NCBI GenBank assembly: GCA_009881125.1
Contig: WXFH01000016.1
Span: forward strand, 1-64,000
Direction: 5' to 3'
Length of the DNA stretch: 64,000 nucleotides
From: Acidaminobacter sp.
Lineage (GTDB): Bacteria; Bacillota_A; Clostridia; Peptostreptococcales; Acidaminobacteraceae
Of the stretch, positions 26,697-35,026 are shown piece after piece. Made by a program: the position numbers and the translations under genes. The stretch's first letter is position 1. Each line of letters begins with the position of its first letter. The notes under the pieces were generated by a model that worked only from the letters and a program-made list of their open reading frames with translations, did no database searches and was not told where the DNA came from.

Positions 26697-26719
26697 AATG
26701 AGTCAAGGTCGTATATAAT
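26691..26719 (+). promoter_or_regulatory. promoter of the rplU-prp-rpmA operon
   Basis: TTGTGA (26691-26696, overlapping the rng stop), 17-nt spacer, TATAAT (26714-26719). Confidence 0.8.
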
Positions 26720-26727
26720 TAGAACGA

Positions 26728-26868
26728 TGTTCAGGCATCTAAGTATCGTTGCCTGAAAACCGCACGGGAAAGGCTTGGAAATGCACTGGCTGAGTCTTCG
26801 CAAACACTGAGTTGTTGACGCGAATGCATAGCTTGGGCTGCCCGGTCCGGCGAGTTCTCTAAGAGGAG
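26728..26868 (+). ncRNA. L21 leader-type 5' UTR upstream of rplU
   Basis: About 150 nt of structured leader lie between the promoter and rplU. It includes TTCAGGCA/TGCCTGAA arms near 26730-26758 and GC-rich segments close to the ribosome site. Firmicute rplU mRNAs usually carry an L21 leader through which L21 represses its own synthesis. The position and size fit, but I could not fold it against the family model. Confidence 0.5.
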
Positions 26869-26878
26869 GTGCAAGTTC

Positions 26879-27190
26879 ATGTACGCAATTATTGTAACTG
26901 GTGGCAAGCAATACAAAGTTCAGGAAGGTGATGTTTTCAACATCGAGAAACTGAACGTGGAAGCAGGCGAAACTGTTGAATTCAACGAAGTACTCGCGGT
27001 TTCCGGAGACGAAGGCGTTACAGTTGGCAACCCGGTTGTCGCTGGCGCAGTCGTTAAAGCGTCTGTCGTTGGAAATGGCAAAGGCAAGAAGATTACTATT
27101 TTCAAATACAAGCGCAAAAAAGACTACCGTAAGAAGCAAGGACATCGTCAGCCATATACGCGCGTTCTGATCGAAAAGATCAGTTTATAG
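26879..27190 (+). CDS. rplU: 50S ribosomal protein L21
   Basis: 103 residues, normal length. Binds 23S rRNA in the large subunit. The start [18 protein letters not shown] and the C-terminal [20 protein letters not shown] signature (about 75-94) are diagnostic. ATG 26879 follows AAGAGGAGG. It is first in the conserved rplU-prp-rpmA order, preceded by its own promoter and structured leader. Confidence 0.98.
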   Translation: MYAIIVTGGKQYKVQEGDVFNIEKLNVEAGETVEFNEVLAVSGDEGVTVGNPVVAGAVVKASVVGNGKGKKITIFKYKRKKDYRKKQGHRQPYTRVLIEKISL

Positions 27191-27200
27191 GCCTTTAATT

Positions 27201-27548
27201 ATGGTCACCGCACGTGTAGTCTGGTCAGGCAGCAGGCCGGTCTTGTTTGAGATCGAAGGGCATGCCGGACAGGCGGATTATGGACAGGACGTGGTTTGTG
27301 CTGCTGTTTCAGTTTTGGGTCAGACAGCGCTTGTCTCCCTGGATGAAATCGCCGGAATTCACGATCTGGATTTTACGGTGGATGAAGGGTATCTGCTTTG
27401 CCGTCTGCCGCTTCATTTATCAAAAGCGCAGATGAGCACAGCCCGAATTCTGATTGAAAGTATGGTTCTGGGGCTTCGCGGCGTCGCGGAAAGCGCCCCG
27501 GATTTTGTTAAGTTGTTCACTGAGGAGGTGGAATCTGATGCTTATTAA
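27201..27548 (+). CDS. prp: ribosomal-processing cysteine protease Prp
   Basis: 115 residues. Prp removes the N-terminal extension of ribosomal protein L27 in Firmicutes and related bacteria. The catalytic pair is visible: His21 in [10 protein letters not shown] and Cys33 in DVVCAAVS, equivalent to His22 and Cys34 of the Staphylococcus aureus enzyme. It lies between rplU and rpmA, and its end overlaps the rpmA start by 11 nt. ATG 27201 is chosen because the protein then starts like the family; the ribosome site is weak. Its expected substrate is encoded next and carries the cleavage motif. Confidence 0.93.
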   Translation: MVTARVVWSGSRPVLFEIEGHAGQADYGQDVVCAAVSVLGQTALVSLDEIAGIHDLDFTVDEGYLLCRLPLHLSKAQMSTARILIESMVLGLRGVAESAPDFVKLFTEEVESDAY

Positions 27549-27819
27549 GTTTAATTTGCAATTGTTCGCGAGCAAAAAGGGTGTTGGTAGCTCGAAAAAC
27601 GGTCGTGACAGTGCGTCCAAGAGACTCGGCGTCAAGAGAGCGGACGGCCAGACCGTGACAGCGGGCAGCATTCTCGTTCGTCAGCGCGGCACAAAAATTC
27701 ACCCGGGCAACAATGTTGGCCGTGGTGGGGATGACACACTTTTCGCGAAAGTTGAAGGTGTCGTTAGATTCGAAAGAAAAGGCAAAGACAGAAAGCAAGT
27801 CAGCGTCTACGAGGCGTAA
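27538..27819 (+). CDS. rpmA: 50S ribosomal protein L27 with Prp-cleavable extension
   Basis: 93 residues. L27 lies at the peptidyl-transferase centre. The protein begins [19 protein letters not shown], so a short extension ending NLQLF precedes the ASKKG that is the mature start in other bacteria; this is the Prp recognition motif. The KRADGQTV and [20 protein letters not shown] segments follow. ATG 27538 is preceded by GAGGAGG at 27522-27528. An in-frame ORF extends further upstream inside prp but has no support. Confidence 0.97.
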   Translation: MLIKFNLQLFASKKGVGSSKNGRDSASKRLGVKRADGQTVTAGSILVRQRGTKIHPGNNVGRGGDDTLFAKVEGVVRFERKGKDRKQVSVYEA

Positions 27820-27837
27820 TACATCAAGCGCATGTTC

Positions 27838-27872
27838 AATGTCCATCTCACTTTTGTAGATGGACATTTTTC
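27838..27872 (+). terminator. intrinsic terminator after rpmA
   Basis: Perfect 11-nt arms at 27838-27848 and 27858-27868 with a 9-nt loop, followed by a short T-run. Confidence 0.8.
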
Positions 27873-27907
27873 ATCTAAATGGTTCATTGTGAAAGCAGGG
27901 GTTTTAA

Positions 27908-29179
27908 ATGTTTGTAGATAAGGCAGAAATATTCGTCAAAGCCGGAAAAGGCGGAGACGGCAGAGTAAGTTTCAGGAAAGAGAAGTATGTGCCTGCGGGC
28001 GGTCCTGACGGTGGAGACGGCGGGCGCGGTGGCAGTGTCATTGCCATTGTGGATGAAGGCATGCGCACCTTGATGGACTTTCGCTATCTGAAAAAATATA
28101 TCGCGGAAAACGGCGAGAACGGCATGAAAAAGAAGATGTTTGGCAAAGATGCCAAGGATCTTGTTTTTAAAGTACCCCCCGGCACCGTTATTCGCGATGC
28201 TGAGACAGGCAGAGTCCTCGCTGATCTTTTGAAGGCGGGAGATAGTGCAGTCATTGCGCGCGCAGGACGCGGCGGAAGAGGCAACGTGCATTTTAAGACG
28301 GCAACGCGCCAGGCGCCAACGTTTGCTGAACAAGGGACGTACGGTGAAGAGCGTTCGGTGATTCTGGAGCTTAAGATGCTGGCAGACGTCGGTTTGGTTG
28401 GTTATCCAAACGTTGGGAAATCAACTTTCTTATCCGCGACGACAATGGCTAAGCCCAAAATTGCCAACTATCATTTTACAACCTTGACGCCAAATCTGGG
28501 TGTGGTTGAGGTCATCAAAGGCAAGAGCTTTGTTCTCGCTGATATTCCGGGCTTAATTGAAGGCGCCAGTGAAGGTGTCGGTCTTGGCCATGAATTTTTG
28601 CGTCATGTAGAGCGGACACGTCTCATCATTCATGTTGTGGATGTCTCCGGCACAGAAGGACGTGATCCAGTCGAGGATTTTGACAAGATCAATCTCGAAC
28701 TCGAGCGTTACAGTAAACTTCTTACCGAGCGCATACAAGTAATCGCTGCTAACAAGATCGACCTTTTGTATGAGCGGGAGGGACTGGATGCGTTTGTCGA
28801 GGCAATGTCGTCCCGCGGCTTTAAGGTGTTTCCAATCTCGGCTGCAACGGGCGAGGGCATCGACGCGCTGATGCATTATGTGACAGAGCAGCTGGACACC
28901 ATTGAGCCGCCGGTGATCCACGAAATGGTGGATTCTCTTGCGGATGAGGCGGAGCTGGATCAAACCATCAGGTATAGAAGACACAATGAACTCTATGTGG
29001 TTGAAGGCCTGCCTATGGAAAGACTGGTCTATTCCACAGATTTTACTGATGTTGAATCACTTAGACGGTTCCAGGAAATTCTAAGGAAATCTGGTGTTAT
29101 CGATGAACTCAGGAAAATGGGCGTTCAAGATGGCGACACGGTTCGTATCGAAACCGTAGAATTTGAATTCTATGACTAA
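27908..29179 (+). CDS. obg: ribosome-associated GTPase Obg
   Basis: 423 residues. Essential GTPase for 50S assembly and stress control. The glycine-rich Obg fold is at about 1-158 (repeats such as GPDGGDGGRGGS and ARAGRGGRGN). The G domain has GYPNVGKST (G1, about 165), DIPGLIEGA (G3) and NKID (G4). The C-terminal OCT domain covers about 350-423. ATG 27908 follows AAAGCAGGGG. Its place after rplU-rpmA is the common Firmicute arrangement. Confidence 0.97.
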   Translation: MFVDKAEIFVKAGKGGDGRVSFRKEKYVPAGGPDGGDGGRGGSVIAIVDEGMRTLMDFRYLKKYIAENGENGMKKKMFGKDAKDLVFKVPPGTVIRDAETGRVLADLLKAGDSAVIARAGRGGRGNVHFKTATRQAPTFAEQGTYGEERSVILELKMLADVGLVGYPNVGKSTFLSATTMAKPKIANYHFTTLTPNLGVVEVIKGKSFVLADIPGLIEGASEGVGLGHEFLRHVERTRLIIHVVDVSGTEGRDPVEDFDKINLELERYSKLLTERIQVIAANKIDLLYEREGLDAFVEAMSSRGFKVFPISAATGEGIDALMHYVTEQLDTIEPPVIHEMVDSLADEAELDQTIRYRRHNELYVVEGLPMERLVYSTDFTDVESLRRFQEILRKSGVIDELRKMGVQDGDTVRIETVEFEFYD

Positions 29180-29232
29180 GGCGGACAGAGCCTGTCCGAA
29201 AAACCTAGTTTGAAATGGAAAAGAGGAATATC

Positions 29233-29526
29233 ATGTTAAAACCAAAACAGCGAAGCTATCTTAAAAGTCTTGCGAATCCTTTGAAACCGCTAGTGCACAT
29301 TGGAAAGGAAGGCCTTTCCGAAAGCTTGCTCGCACAACTTGACGAGTGTCTGACCTCTCACGAACTCGTCAAGGTATCGGTACTTGAAAACAGCCAGCTT
29401 AGTGCAAAAGTAATTGCTTCAGAGGTCTGCGAAAAAACGCGTTCTGAATTTGTTCAGGCAATTGGAAACCGGTTTACACTTTACCGTAAGAATCATGAAG
29501 AACCGAAAATCCAATTGCCGAAATAA
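29233..29526 (+). CDS. yhbY: YhbY-type RNA-binding protein (CRM domain)
   Basis: 97 residues, a single CRS1-YhbY domain, associated with pre-50S particles. The GxxG-type loop is HIGKEGLS at about 26-33, and the start LKPKQRSYLKSLANPLKP is typical. ATG 29233 is preferred over ATG 29215 because AGAGGA at 29222-29227 lies just before it. A 7-bp hairpin (29182-29198) lies in the gap after obg without a T-tract. nadD follows after 13 nt. Confidence 0.92.
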   Translation: MLKPKQRSYLKSLANPLKPLVHIGKEGLSESLLAQLDECLTSHELVKVSVLENSQLSAKVIASEVCEKTRSEFVQAIGNRFTLYRKNHEEPKIQLPK

Positions 29527-29539
29527 GGAGCTGTAGGCA

Positions 29540-30187
29540 ATGGAGACGAAGGGCAAACGCATTGGACTTATGGGCGGGAGCTTTGATCCGATTCATTATG
29601 GGCATCTGGTACTCGCTGAAGAAATGAGGACCCGCTTATCACTGGATCAGGTGATATTTATTCCCGTGGGCCGAGCGCCCCATAAGCATGCTGATAAAAT
29701 GACAATGCCGAGACAGCGCTATGAAATGGTGATGCTGGCAACTCTTGATCATCCCGATTTCGAAGTCTCTTCGATTGAGACTGACCGGGAAGGTGTCACC
29801 TACTCTCATGAAACAGTCTCTCAAATTGTCAGGGAAAGTTCGCCTGAGGATAAATTCTTCTTCATAGCAGGTGCAGATACCCTCATGGAGCTTGAGTCTT
29901 GGCGATCCGTTGAAACACTTTTAAAAATGGTGACATTCGTTGGCGCGGCGAGGCCAGGTACGGATCAGGCTGTACTTCTCCAGAAAATGGAACAGCTGCA
30001 GCAGCGGTATAGCGCCAGTGTAAAGATTGAAGAACTTCCTGAGCTTGACATATCCTCCACAGACCTGAGAAAGCGCATTGCTTTAGGGCAAAGTGTGAAA
30101 TACCTGATGCCTGAAACCGTAGCACAATATATTGTTAAGCATCAATTATATCTCAAGGAGTCTTCACATGAAACCCTGTCAGATTGA
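29540..30187 (+). CDS. nadD: nicotinate-nucleotide adenylyltransferase
   Basis: 215 residues. Adds AMP to nicotinate mononucleotide to form deamido-NAD in NAD synthesis. The N-terminal GGSFDPIHYGHL holds the HxGH nucleotidyltransferase motif; ISSTDLRKRI near residue 172 is the second ATP-binding signature. ATG 29540 follows AAGGAGCTG. The 3' end overlaps yqeK by 20 nt. It is part of the conserved yhbY-nadD-yqeK-rsfS block. Confidence 0.96.
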   Translation: METKGKRIGLMGGSFDPIHYGHLVLAEEMRTRLSLDQVIFIPVGRAPHKHADKMTMPRQRYEMVMLATLDHPDFEVSSIETDREGVTYSHETVSQIVRESSPEDKFFFIAGADTLMELESWRSVETLLKMVTFVGAARPGTDQAVLLQKMEQLQQRYSASVKIEELPELDISSTDLRKRIALGQSVKYLMPETVAQYIVKHQLYLKESSHETLSD

Positions 30188-30776
30188 GAGCCTGAGCCTC
30201 AGATTTCCGGTGCTTCAGGAGGATTACACTTTCATCTGTGGAAAAATCAAGCAAAAGCGACTTGCTCATACTCTAGGTGTTTTGGAAACTGCCTGTGAAT
30301 TGTCCCAGCTTTACGGCGGCAATCTATTGGCCGTTTCAAGAGCTGCGATCTATCATGATCTGTTCAAAGGCGTTCAAAAATCCGAACTATTAGAATTGGG
30401 GCGCAGTCTAGGGTATTCAGCATCAGACAGTGTGGATGAACTTCCGGAAATTGCACATGGGCCAATCGCGGCTCTTTGGCTTGACCGTGAAGGGATCATT
30501 TCCGATCCTGTCATTTTAGATGCGGTCCGCTATCATACTGTTGGACGGCGTGATATGACATTGGAAGAAAAAATAGTCTACCTGGCGGATGCCATTGAAC
30601 CGGGACGCGATTATCCGGGCGTGTCGGCACTTCGCATGCTGTCAAAGGAATCATTGGATAAAGCGCTGCTAATGTCAGTCAGCCAGACTCTTGCATTTAT
30701 TCTCGAATCCGGCAGCCCAATACATTTCCAAAGTGTGGAAATGAGAAACGCGTTATTGTTAACGCTGGAAAAGTGA
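30168..30776 (+). CDS. yqeK: HD-domain protein YqeK (Ap4A hydrolase-type)
   Basis: 202 residues. HD-superfamily metal phosphohydrolase; characterised YqeK proteins split Ap4A symmetrically to ADP. Metal ligands are visible as His in RLAHTLGV, the HD pair in AAIYHDLFKG, a second His in YHTVG, and Asp in YLADAIEPGRDY. ATG 30168 is selected since CAAGGAG precedes it; the upstream ORF extension lies within nadD. The next gene, rsfS, starts 9 nt after the stop; the LCP-family gene often found between yqeK and rsfS in Clostridia is absent. Confidence 0.9.
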   Translation: MKPCQIESLSLRFPVLQEDYTFICGKIKQKRLAHTLGVLETACELSQLYGGNLLAVSRAAIYHDLFKGVQKSELLELGRSLGYSASDSVDELPEIAHGPIAALWLDREGIISDPVILDAVRYHTVGRRDMTLEEKIVYLADAIEPGRDYPGVSALRMLSKESLDKALLMSVSQTLAFILESGSPIHFQSVEMRNALLLTLEK

Positions 30777-30785
30777 GGTCATAGA

Positions 30786-31160
30786 ATGGGATCCAATCTA
30801 AGCTTGGCGGAGGAAATTGGAAAGCTGATCGACGCCAAAAAAGGCGACGATATAGTGATTTTGGACCTTCGCGGCATCTCGTCAGTTGCGGATTACTTTG
30901 TAATCGCTTCAGGCAATTCAGACCGGCAAGTGGTGGCAATTGCAGACCATGTTGAAGATGAATTGGCCAAGAACGGGATCTATACAAAATATAAGGATGG
31001 CATGAAAACCGGACGCTGGGTCGTCATGGATTATCATGATATCCTGGTGCATATTTTTCACAAAGAAGAGAGAGAATATTATAATCTCGAACGTTTGTGG
31101 AATGATGCCAAAAAAATTGTATTGAAGGTTGACAGCCAAGGGTCAATTCATTACAATTAA
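30786..31160 (+). CDS. rsfS: ribosomal silencing factor RsfS
   Basis: 124 residues. Binds L14 on the 50S subunit and prevents subunit joining during starvation. The conserved VILDLRGISSVADYFVIASG (about 20-39) and the GRWVVMDYHDILVHIF (about 76-91) segments are diagnostic. ATG 30786 follows AGTGAGG. The leuS promoter overlaps the last codons. Confidence 0.95.
   Translation: MGSNLSLAEEIGKLIDAKKGDDIVILDLRGISSVADYFVIASGNSDRQVVAIADHVEDELAKNGIYTKYKDGMKTGRWVVMDYHDILVHIFHKEEREYYNLERLWNDAKKIVLKVDSQGSIHYN
31129..31157 (+). promoter_or_regulatory. sigma-A promoter of leuS
   Basis: TTGACA (31129-31134), 17-nt spacer, TACAAT (31152-31157), inside the end of rsfS. It drives the T-box leader. Confidence 0.8.
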
Positions 31161-31174
31161 TCGTAATAACATAT

Positions 31175-31391
31175 TAGAAGCTGTCAAAATCAGTAAGCAT
31201 AACCTCTTTTTCAGAGAGCCGGTGGAAGGTGTGAATCGGCATAGAGCGCGCTGAACTCATTTGACGTTAATTGCTTCAGGCTGATCTGCCAAATATGGAT
31301 CAATGAGTGGACATGAATGTCAATTAGGGTGGTACCGCGGGCGATAGCCCGTCCCTAAAGATCAAAGCAATGTCCACTTTTTATTTTTTGT
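31175..31391 (+). promoter_or_regulatory. T-box leader of leuS (specifier CUC)
   Basis: The leader shows stem I elements (AGAGAGCC and GGTGTGAATCGG near 31213-31239), a specifier segment GAACTCA with codon CTC at 31256-31258 (Leu), and the conserved T-box AGGGTGGTACCGCG (31326-31339) whose TGG pairs with an uncharged tRNA CCA end. The antiterminator closes with CCCGTCCCT (31348-31356). Long-range arms AGTGGACAT (31306-31314) and ATGTCCACT (31370-31378) followed by TTTTATTTTTT form the terminator. Uncharged tRNA-Leu(GAG) should turn leuS on. Confidence 0.93.
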
Positions 31392-31407
31392 TGAGGGAGG
31401 GTTATTG

Positions 31408-33867
31408 TTGAAGTATCAATTCGCTGAAATTGAAGAAAAATGGCAGCGCCAATGGGATCAAGATGATGCATTTAAAGTGGTCAACAATCCGGAGGCCAAA
31501 AAGTACTATGCGCTCGAAATGTTTCCCTATCCGTCCGGAAAACTTCACATGGGACACGTGCGCAACTATTCCATTGGTGATGTTGTCGCCAGATTCAAAA
31601 AAATGCAGGGGTATAACGTTCTGCATCCAATTGGCTGGGACGCTTTTGGTTTGCCTGCTGAGAACGCGGCGATTGCAAATCAGATTCACCCTGATATCTG
31701 GACGAAGAGCAACATAGCTGAAATGAAAAAGCAGCTCAAGCGCCTTGGACTCAGTTATGACTGGGACCGTGAAGTGACGACTTGTATGGAGGATTACTAC
31801 AAGTGGACACAATGGCTTTTCGTCAAGTTTTTCGAACAGGATCTTGTTTATAAGAAGAAGTCGCCGGTTAACTGGTGTACCTCTTGTGAGACCGTTCTCG
31901 CAAACGAGCAGGTCGTAGGCGGCTTCTGCGAGCGCTGTGACAGTCCGGTCGTCAAGAAAAATCTGTCACAATGGTTCTACAGAATTACTAATTATGCAGA
32001 CCGTCTTCTTGAGGATATTGAGACCCTTCACGGCTGGCCTGAAAAAGTTAAAACCATGCAAAAGAACTGGATTGGCAAGAGTATCGGCGCTGAAATTGAT
32101 TTTGCAATTGATGGGTTTGATCAAAAACTCAAAGTTTTCACAACCCGACCGGACACGCTCTATGGATGTACTTATATGGTACTTGCACCTGAGCATCCCT
32201 ATGTCGCTGAATTGACAGCCGGTACTGAATTTGAGACACCTATCCGGGAATTTGTCGATCGTCTGGCGCGCATATCAGAAATTGAAAGGACTTCGACTGA
32301 GGCGGTCAAGGAAGGCCTGTTTACAGGCCGATACGCGATTCATCCATTGACAGGCAGCCTGATTCCTATTTACGTTGCCAACTATGTTTTGGTGGAGTAT
32401 GGCACAGGCGCAATCATGGCTGTTCCTGCCCATGATGAGCGGGATTACGACTTCGCAAAGAAATATGGTCTGGAGATCATCGAAGTCATACGTCCGACAG
32501 ATGCTGAAGGGGAATACCAACAGACACTCTTTACCGGTAAGGGCGTAATGGTTAATTCCGGACCATTTGATGGCCTGACCATTGAGGAGGGGACTCAGAA
32601 AATTGTTGAGCGTTTGGTAGCTGAAGGCTCCGGCAATGCAACGACTAATTTTAGAATCAGGGACTGGCTCGTGTCGCGCCAGCGATATTGGGGTTGTCCA
32701 ATTCCTATGGTCAATTGTCCTGATTGCGGCATCGTTCCGGTTCCGGTTGAAGAACTTCCGGTCGTATTGCCAAGAGATGTCAAGTTTTCAGGGAAAGGTG
32801 AATCGCCTCTCTTAACGAGTGACACCTTCATGAATACCACTTGTCCAAAATGCGGCGGCCATGCGGTTCGCGAAACGGATACCATGGATACCTTCGTAGA
32901 CTCTTCCTGGTATTTCTTGAGATATACAGATCCTCATAATGAGTCACTGCCTTTCTCCAAAGAAGCTGCCAGCTACTGGATGGAAGTAGACCAGTATATT
33001 GGCGGCGTTGAGCACGCGATACTGCACTTGCTCTATTCCCGTTTCTTTACAAAAGTTATGTATGATCTGGGTTTGTCGCCTGTCGGTGAACCTTTCAAGA
33101 ATCTGCTGACTCAAGGCATGGTTCTGAAAGATGGCGCTAAAATGTCAAAATCCAAAGGGAACGTCGTCAGTCCGGACGAAATTATAGCCAAATATGGCGC
33201 TGACACGGCACGACTCTTTATTCTCTTTGCTTCACCACCAGAAAAGGATCTTGAGTGGTCTGATGATGGTGTGGACGGCGCACACCGCTTCCTGAACAGG
33301 GTTTTCAGGGCGGTAACTGACGAAGAGGCAGTCAAGGGCAGCGGTGAAATCGTTCTGACCCATGAGGATGAAAAGACGCTCAATTATGTCATGAACCGCA
33401 CCATCAAAAAAGTCTCTGAGGACATTGAAGATCGCTTCAATTTCAATACGGCAATCAGTGCTGTCATGGAGCTCGTCAATGAGATGTACCGCTACCGTGA
33501 AAGTGCCAAAGATCGCTGGAATGCGCCGCTTTATGGCGCTGCTGCTGAATCGCTGATCAAACTTTTGGCACCGTTTGCACCGCATCTCATGGAAGAGCTT
33601 TGGAATGGGATGGGTAAAACTAGAAGTGTCCACGAAGTGTCCTGGCCAACCTATGATGCTAAAGCTTTGATTCTGGATGAGATAGAATTTGCTGTTCAGA
33701 TTAATGGAAAAGTCAGGGAGCACTTGGTGGTTTCGAAAGACGCCACACAAGAAGAGATTCAAACAGCCGCCTTAGCTCTGGAAAAAATTTCAGAGGCACT
33801 TAGCGGAAAACAAATTGTTAAAGTTGTAGTCGTCCCTAAGAAACTTGTCAATATTGTGGTACGGTGA
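31408..33867 (+). CDS. leuS: leucyl-tRNA synthetase
   Basis: 819 residues from TTG 31408, spaced 6 nt from GGGAGGG; TTG 31405 is equally in frame. Class I synthetase charging tRNA-Leu. HIGH-type motif [12 protein letters not shown] at about 41-52 and KMSKS in [10 protein letters not shown] near residue 573. The CP1 editing domain (about 220-420) includes [20 protein letters not shown]. Zinc-type Cys clusters are seen in CTSCETVLA...CERC and CPDC. The gene is under T-box control and is followed by a 1-4 nt overlap with the regulator gene. Confidence 0.98.
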   Translation: MKYQFAEIEEKWQRQWDQDDAFKVVNNPEAKKYYALEMFPYPSGKLHMGHVRNYSIGDVVARFKKMQGYNVLHPIGWDAFGLPAENAAIANQIHPDIWTKSNIAEMKKQLKRLGLSYDWDREVTTCMEDYYKWTQWLFVKFFEQDLVYKKKSPVNWCTSCETVLANEQVVGGFCERCDSPVVKKNLSQWFYRITNYADRLLEDIETLHGWPEKVKTMQKNWIGKSIGAEIDFAIDGFDQKLKVFTTRPDTLYGCTYMVLAPEHPYVAELTAGTEFETPIREFVDRLARISEIERTSTEAVKEGLFTGRYAIHPLTGSLIPIYVANYVLVEYGTGAIMAVPAHDERDYDFAKKYGLEIIEVIRPTDAEGEYQQTLFTGKGVMVNSGPFDGLTIEEGTQKIVERLVAEGSGNATTNFRIRDWLVSRQRYWGCPIPMVNCPDCGIVPVPVEELPVVLPRDVKFSGKGESPLLTSDTFMNTTCPKCGGHAVRETDTMDTFVDSSWYFLRYTDPHNESLPFSKEAASYWMEVDQYIGGVEHAILHLLYSRFFTKVMYDLGLSPVGEPFKNLLTQGMVLKDGAKMSKSKGNVVSPDEIIAKYGADTARLFILFASPPEKDLEWSDDGVDGAHRFLNRVFRAVTDEEAVKGSGEIVLTHEDEKTLNYVMNRTIKKVSEDIEDRFNFNTAISAVMELVNEMYRYRESAKDRWNAPLYGAAAESLIKLLAPFAPHLMEELWNGMGKTRSVHEVSWPTYDAKALILDEIEFAVQINGKVREHLVVSKDATQEEIQTAALALEKISEALSGKQIVKVVVVPKKLVNIVVR

Positions 33868-33872
33868 TGACG

Positions 33873-34523
33873 ATGAGTACAAAAATTAACCCAATCATAC
33901 AGTCTTATATTCCACTGGTAAAAGGCATAGCTGCAACCTTTGGAAGCCGCTGCGAAGTGGTCCTGCACGATTTTACAGATCTGCAGCACTCCATAGTCGC
34001 TATTGAGAACGGCCATGTGACTGGCAGGAGCTCAGGCAGCCCTATGACTGAAGCATCACTCAAACTGGTTCAGAATGGTAAAGTTGATGAAGATATTGTC
34101 AACTACACCGGAAAGAGCGCAGATGGGCGTGTACTAAAGTCGACGACAGTATTTATCAAAGATGAGCATCTAAAAGTGATTGGTTGTTTCTGCATCAATT
34201 TTGACATTACTGAGCTCGTCGGAGCGCGTTCCGTTTTAAATGACATCATGAAAATTTCTGAGGATTTTCAGGAGCGTCAGAGTGATCCAAAGAACCTCAA
34301 TGTGGTTAGTGTCGTCTTGACGGATCTGGTAAAAGAAACTTTAGATGAGGTTGGAAAACCTATTATCTACTTGTCCAAGGATGACAAGGTTATGATGGTG
34401 GATCGACTGGATCAGAAGGGCGCATTTCTGATAAAAGGCGCCATTGATTATGTCGCCAACGTCCTGTGTGTTTCAAGATACACCATATATAATTACCTGG
34501 ATGAAATCCGGGAAACAAAATAG
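33873..34523 (+). CDS. YheO-like PAS/HTH transcriptional regulator
   Basis: About 217 residues. The N-terminal YheO-like PAS domain (about 5-120) includes GSRCEVVLHDF and IGCFCINFDIT. The C-terminal helix-turn-helix of the HTH_22 type (about 160-217) includes KGAFLIKGAIDYVANVLCVSRYTIYNYLDEI. Such proteins are probably ligand-sensing DNA-binding regulators. Starts at 33864, 33867 and 33873 are in frame; 33873 is chosen because GGTGA precedes it. ridA follows after 11 nt, so control of ridA or of amino-acid/enamine metabolism is a reasonable inference. Confidence 0.87.
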   Translation: MSTKINPIIQSYIPLVKGIAATFGSRCEVVLHDFTDLQHSIVAIENGHVTGRSSGSPMTEASLKLVQNGKVDEDIVNYTGKSADGRVLKSTTVFIKDEHLKVIGCFCINFDITELVGARSVLNDIMKISEDFQERQSDPKNLNVVSVVLTDLVKETLDEVGKPIIYLSKDDKVMMVDRLDQKGAFLIKGAIDYVANVLCVSRYTIYNYLDEIRETK

Positions 34524-34534
34524 GAGGCGTTAAT

Positions 34535-34936
34535 ATGAGCGCAGTCATGAAACCTAAAGTTATTTCAACTGATAAAGCACCAGGTGCAGTCGGACCTTAT
34601 TCCCAAGGCATGAATGCAGGTCCGTTCATCTATGTTTCAGGCCAGCTGCCAATCAATCCTGCAACGGGTGAGCATTACAAGGAAATCGAGCAGGCTGCAA
34701 GACAGTCCCTTGAAAATTGCAAGGCTATCGTTGAAGCCGGTGGCGGTTCCCTTGAAACAATTGTAAAAGTCGAGATTTTTATCCGTGACATTTCGCTGTT
34801 CGCAAGAATGAATGCGGTATACGCAGAATTCTTTGGCGATCATAAACCGGCGAGAGCCGCTGTTGAAGTTTCCAAGCTGCCGCTTGACGCCGTGATTGAA
34901 ATTCAAATGGTCGCCTTTACGGGGACTCACTCATAA
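34535..34936 (+). CDS. ridA: RidA family enamine/imine deaminase
   Basis: 133 residues. RidA hydrolyses reactive 2-aminoacrylate and other enamines formed by PLP enzymes. Signature PGAVGPYSQGM at about 14-24, the Arg in KPARAAVEVSKLPLDA (about 107-122) that binds the carboxylate, and the C-terminal IEIQMVAF are present. ATG 34535 follows TAGGAGG. It is preceded by a PAS/HTH regulator and followed by a bidirectional terminator. Confidence 0.96.
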   Translation: MSAVMKPKVISTDKAPGAVGPYSQGMNAGPFIYVSGQLPINPATGEHYKEIEQAARQSLENCKAIVEAGGGSLETIVKVEIFIRDISLFARMNAVYAEFFGDHKPARAAVEVSKLPLDAVIEIQMVAFTGTHS

Positions 34937-34959
34937 CAAATAGAGAATATTGAGCGTGA

Positions 34960-34993
34960 AAAGGCAGTGTCCGTAATACTGGACACTGCCTTT
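34960..34993. terminator. bidirectional terminator between ridA and dacF
   Basis: 13-nt perfect arms at 34960-34972 and 34981-34993 with an 8-nt loop. T-rich sequence follows on the + strand (TTTATTTTATTT), and TTTTCACG follows on the - strand, serving both convergent genes. Confidence 0.88.
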
Positions 34994-35026
34994 ATTTTAT
35001 TTGCGTAAAAATGGAAAAATCAACTA

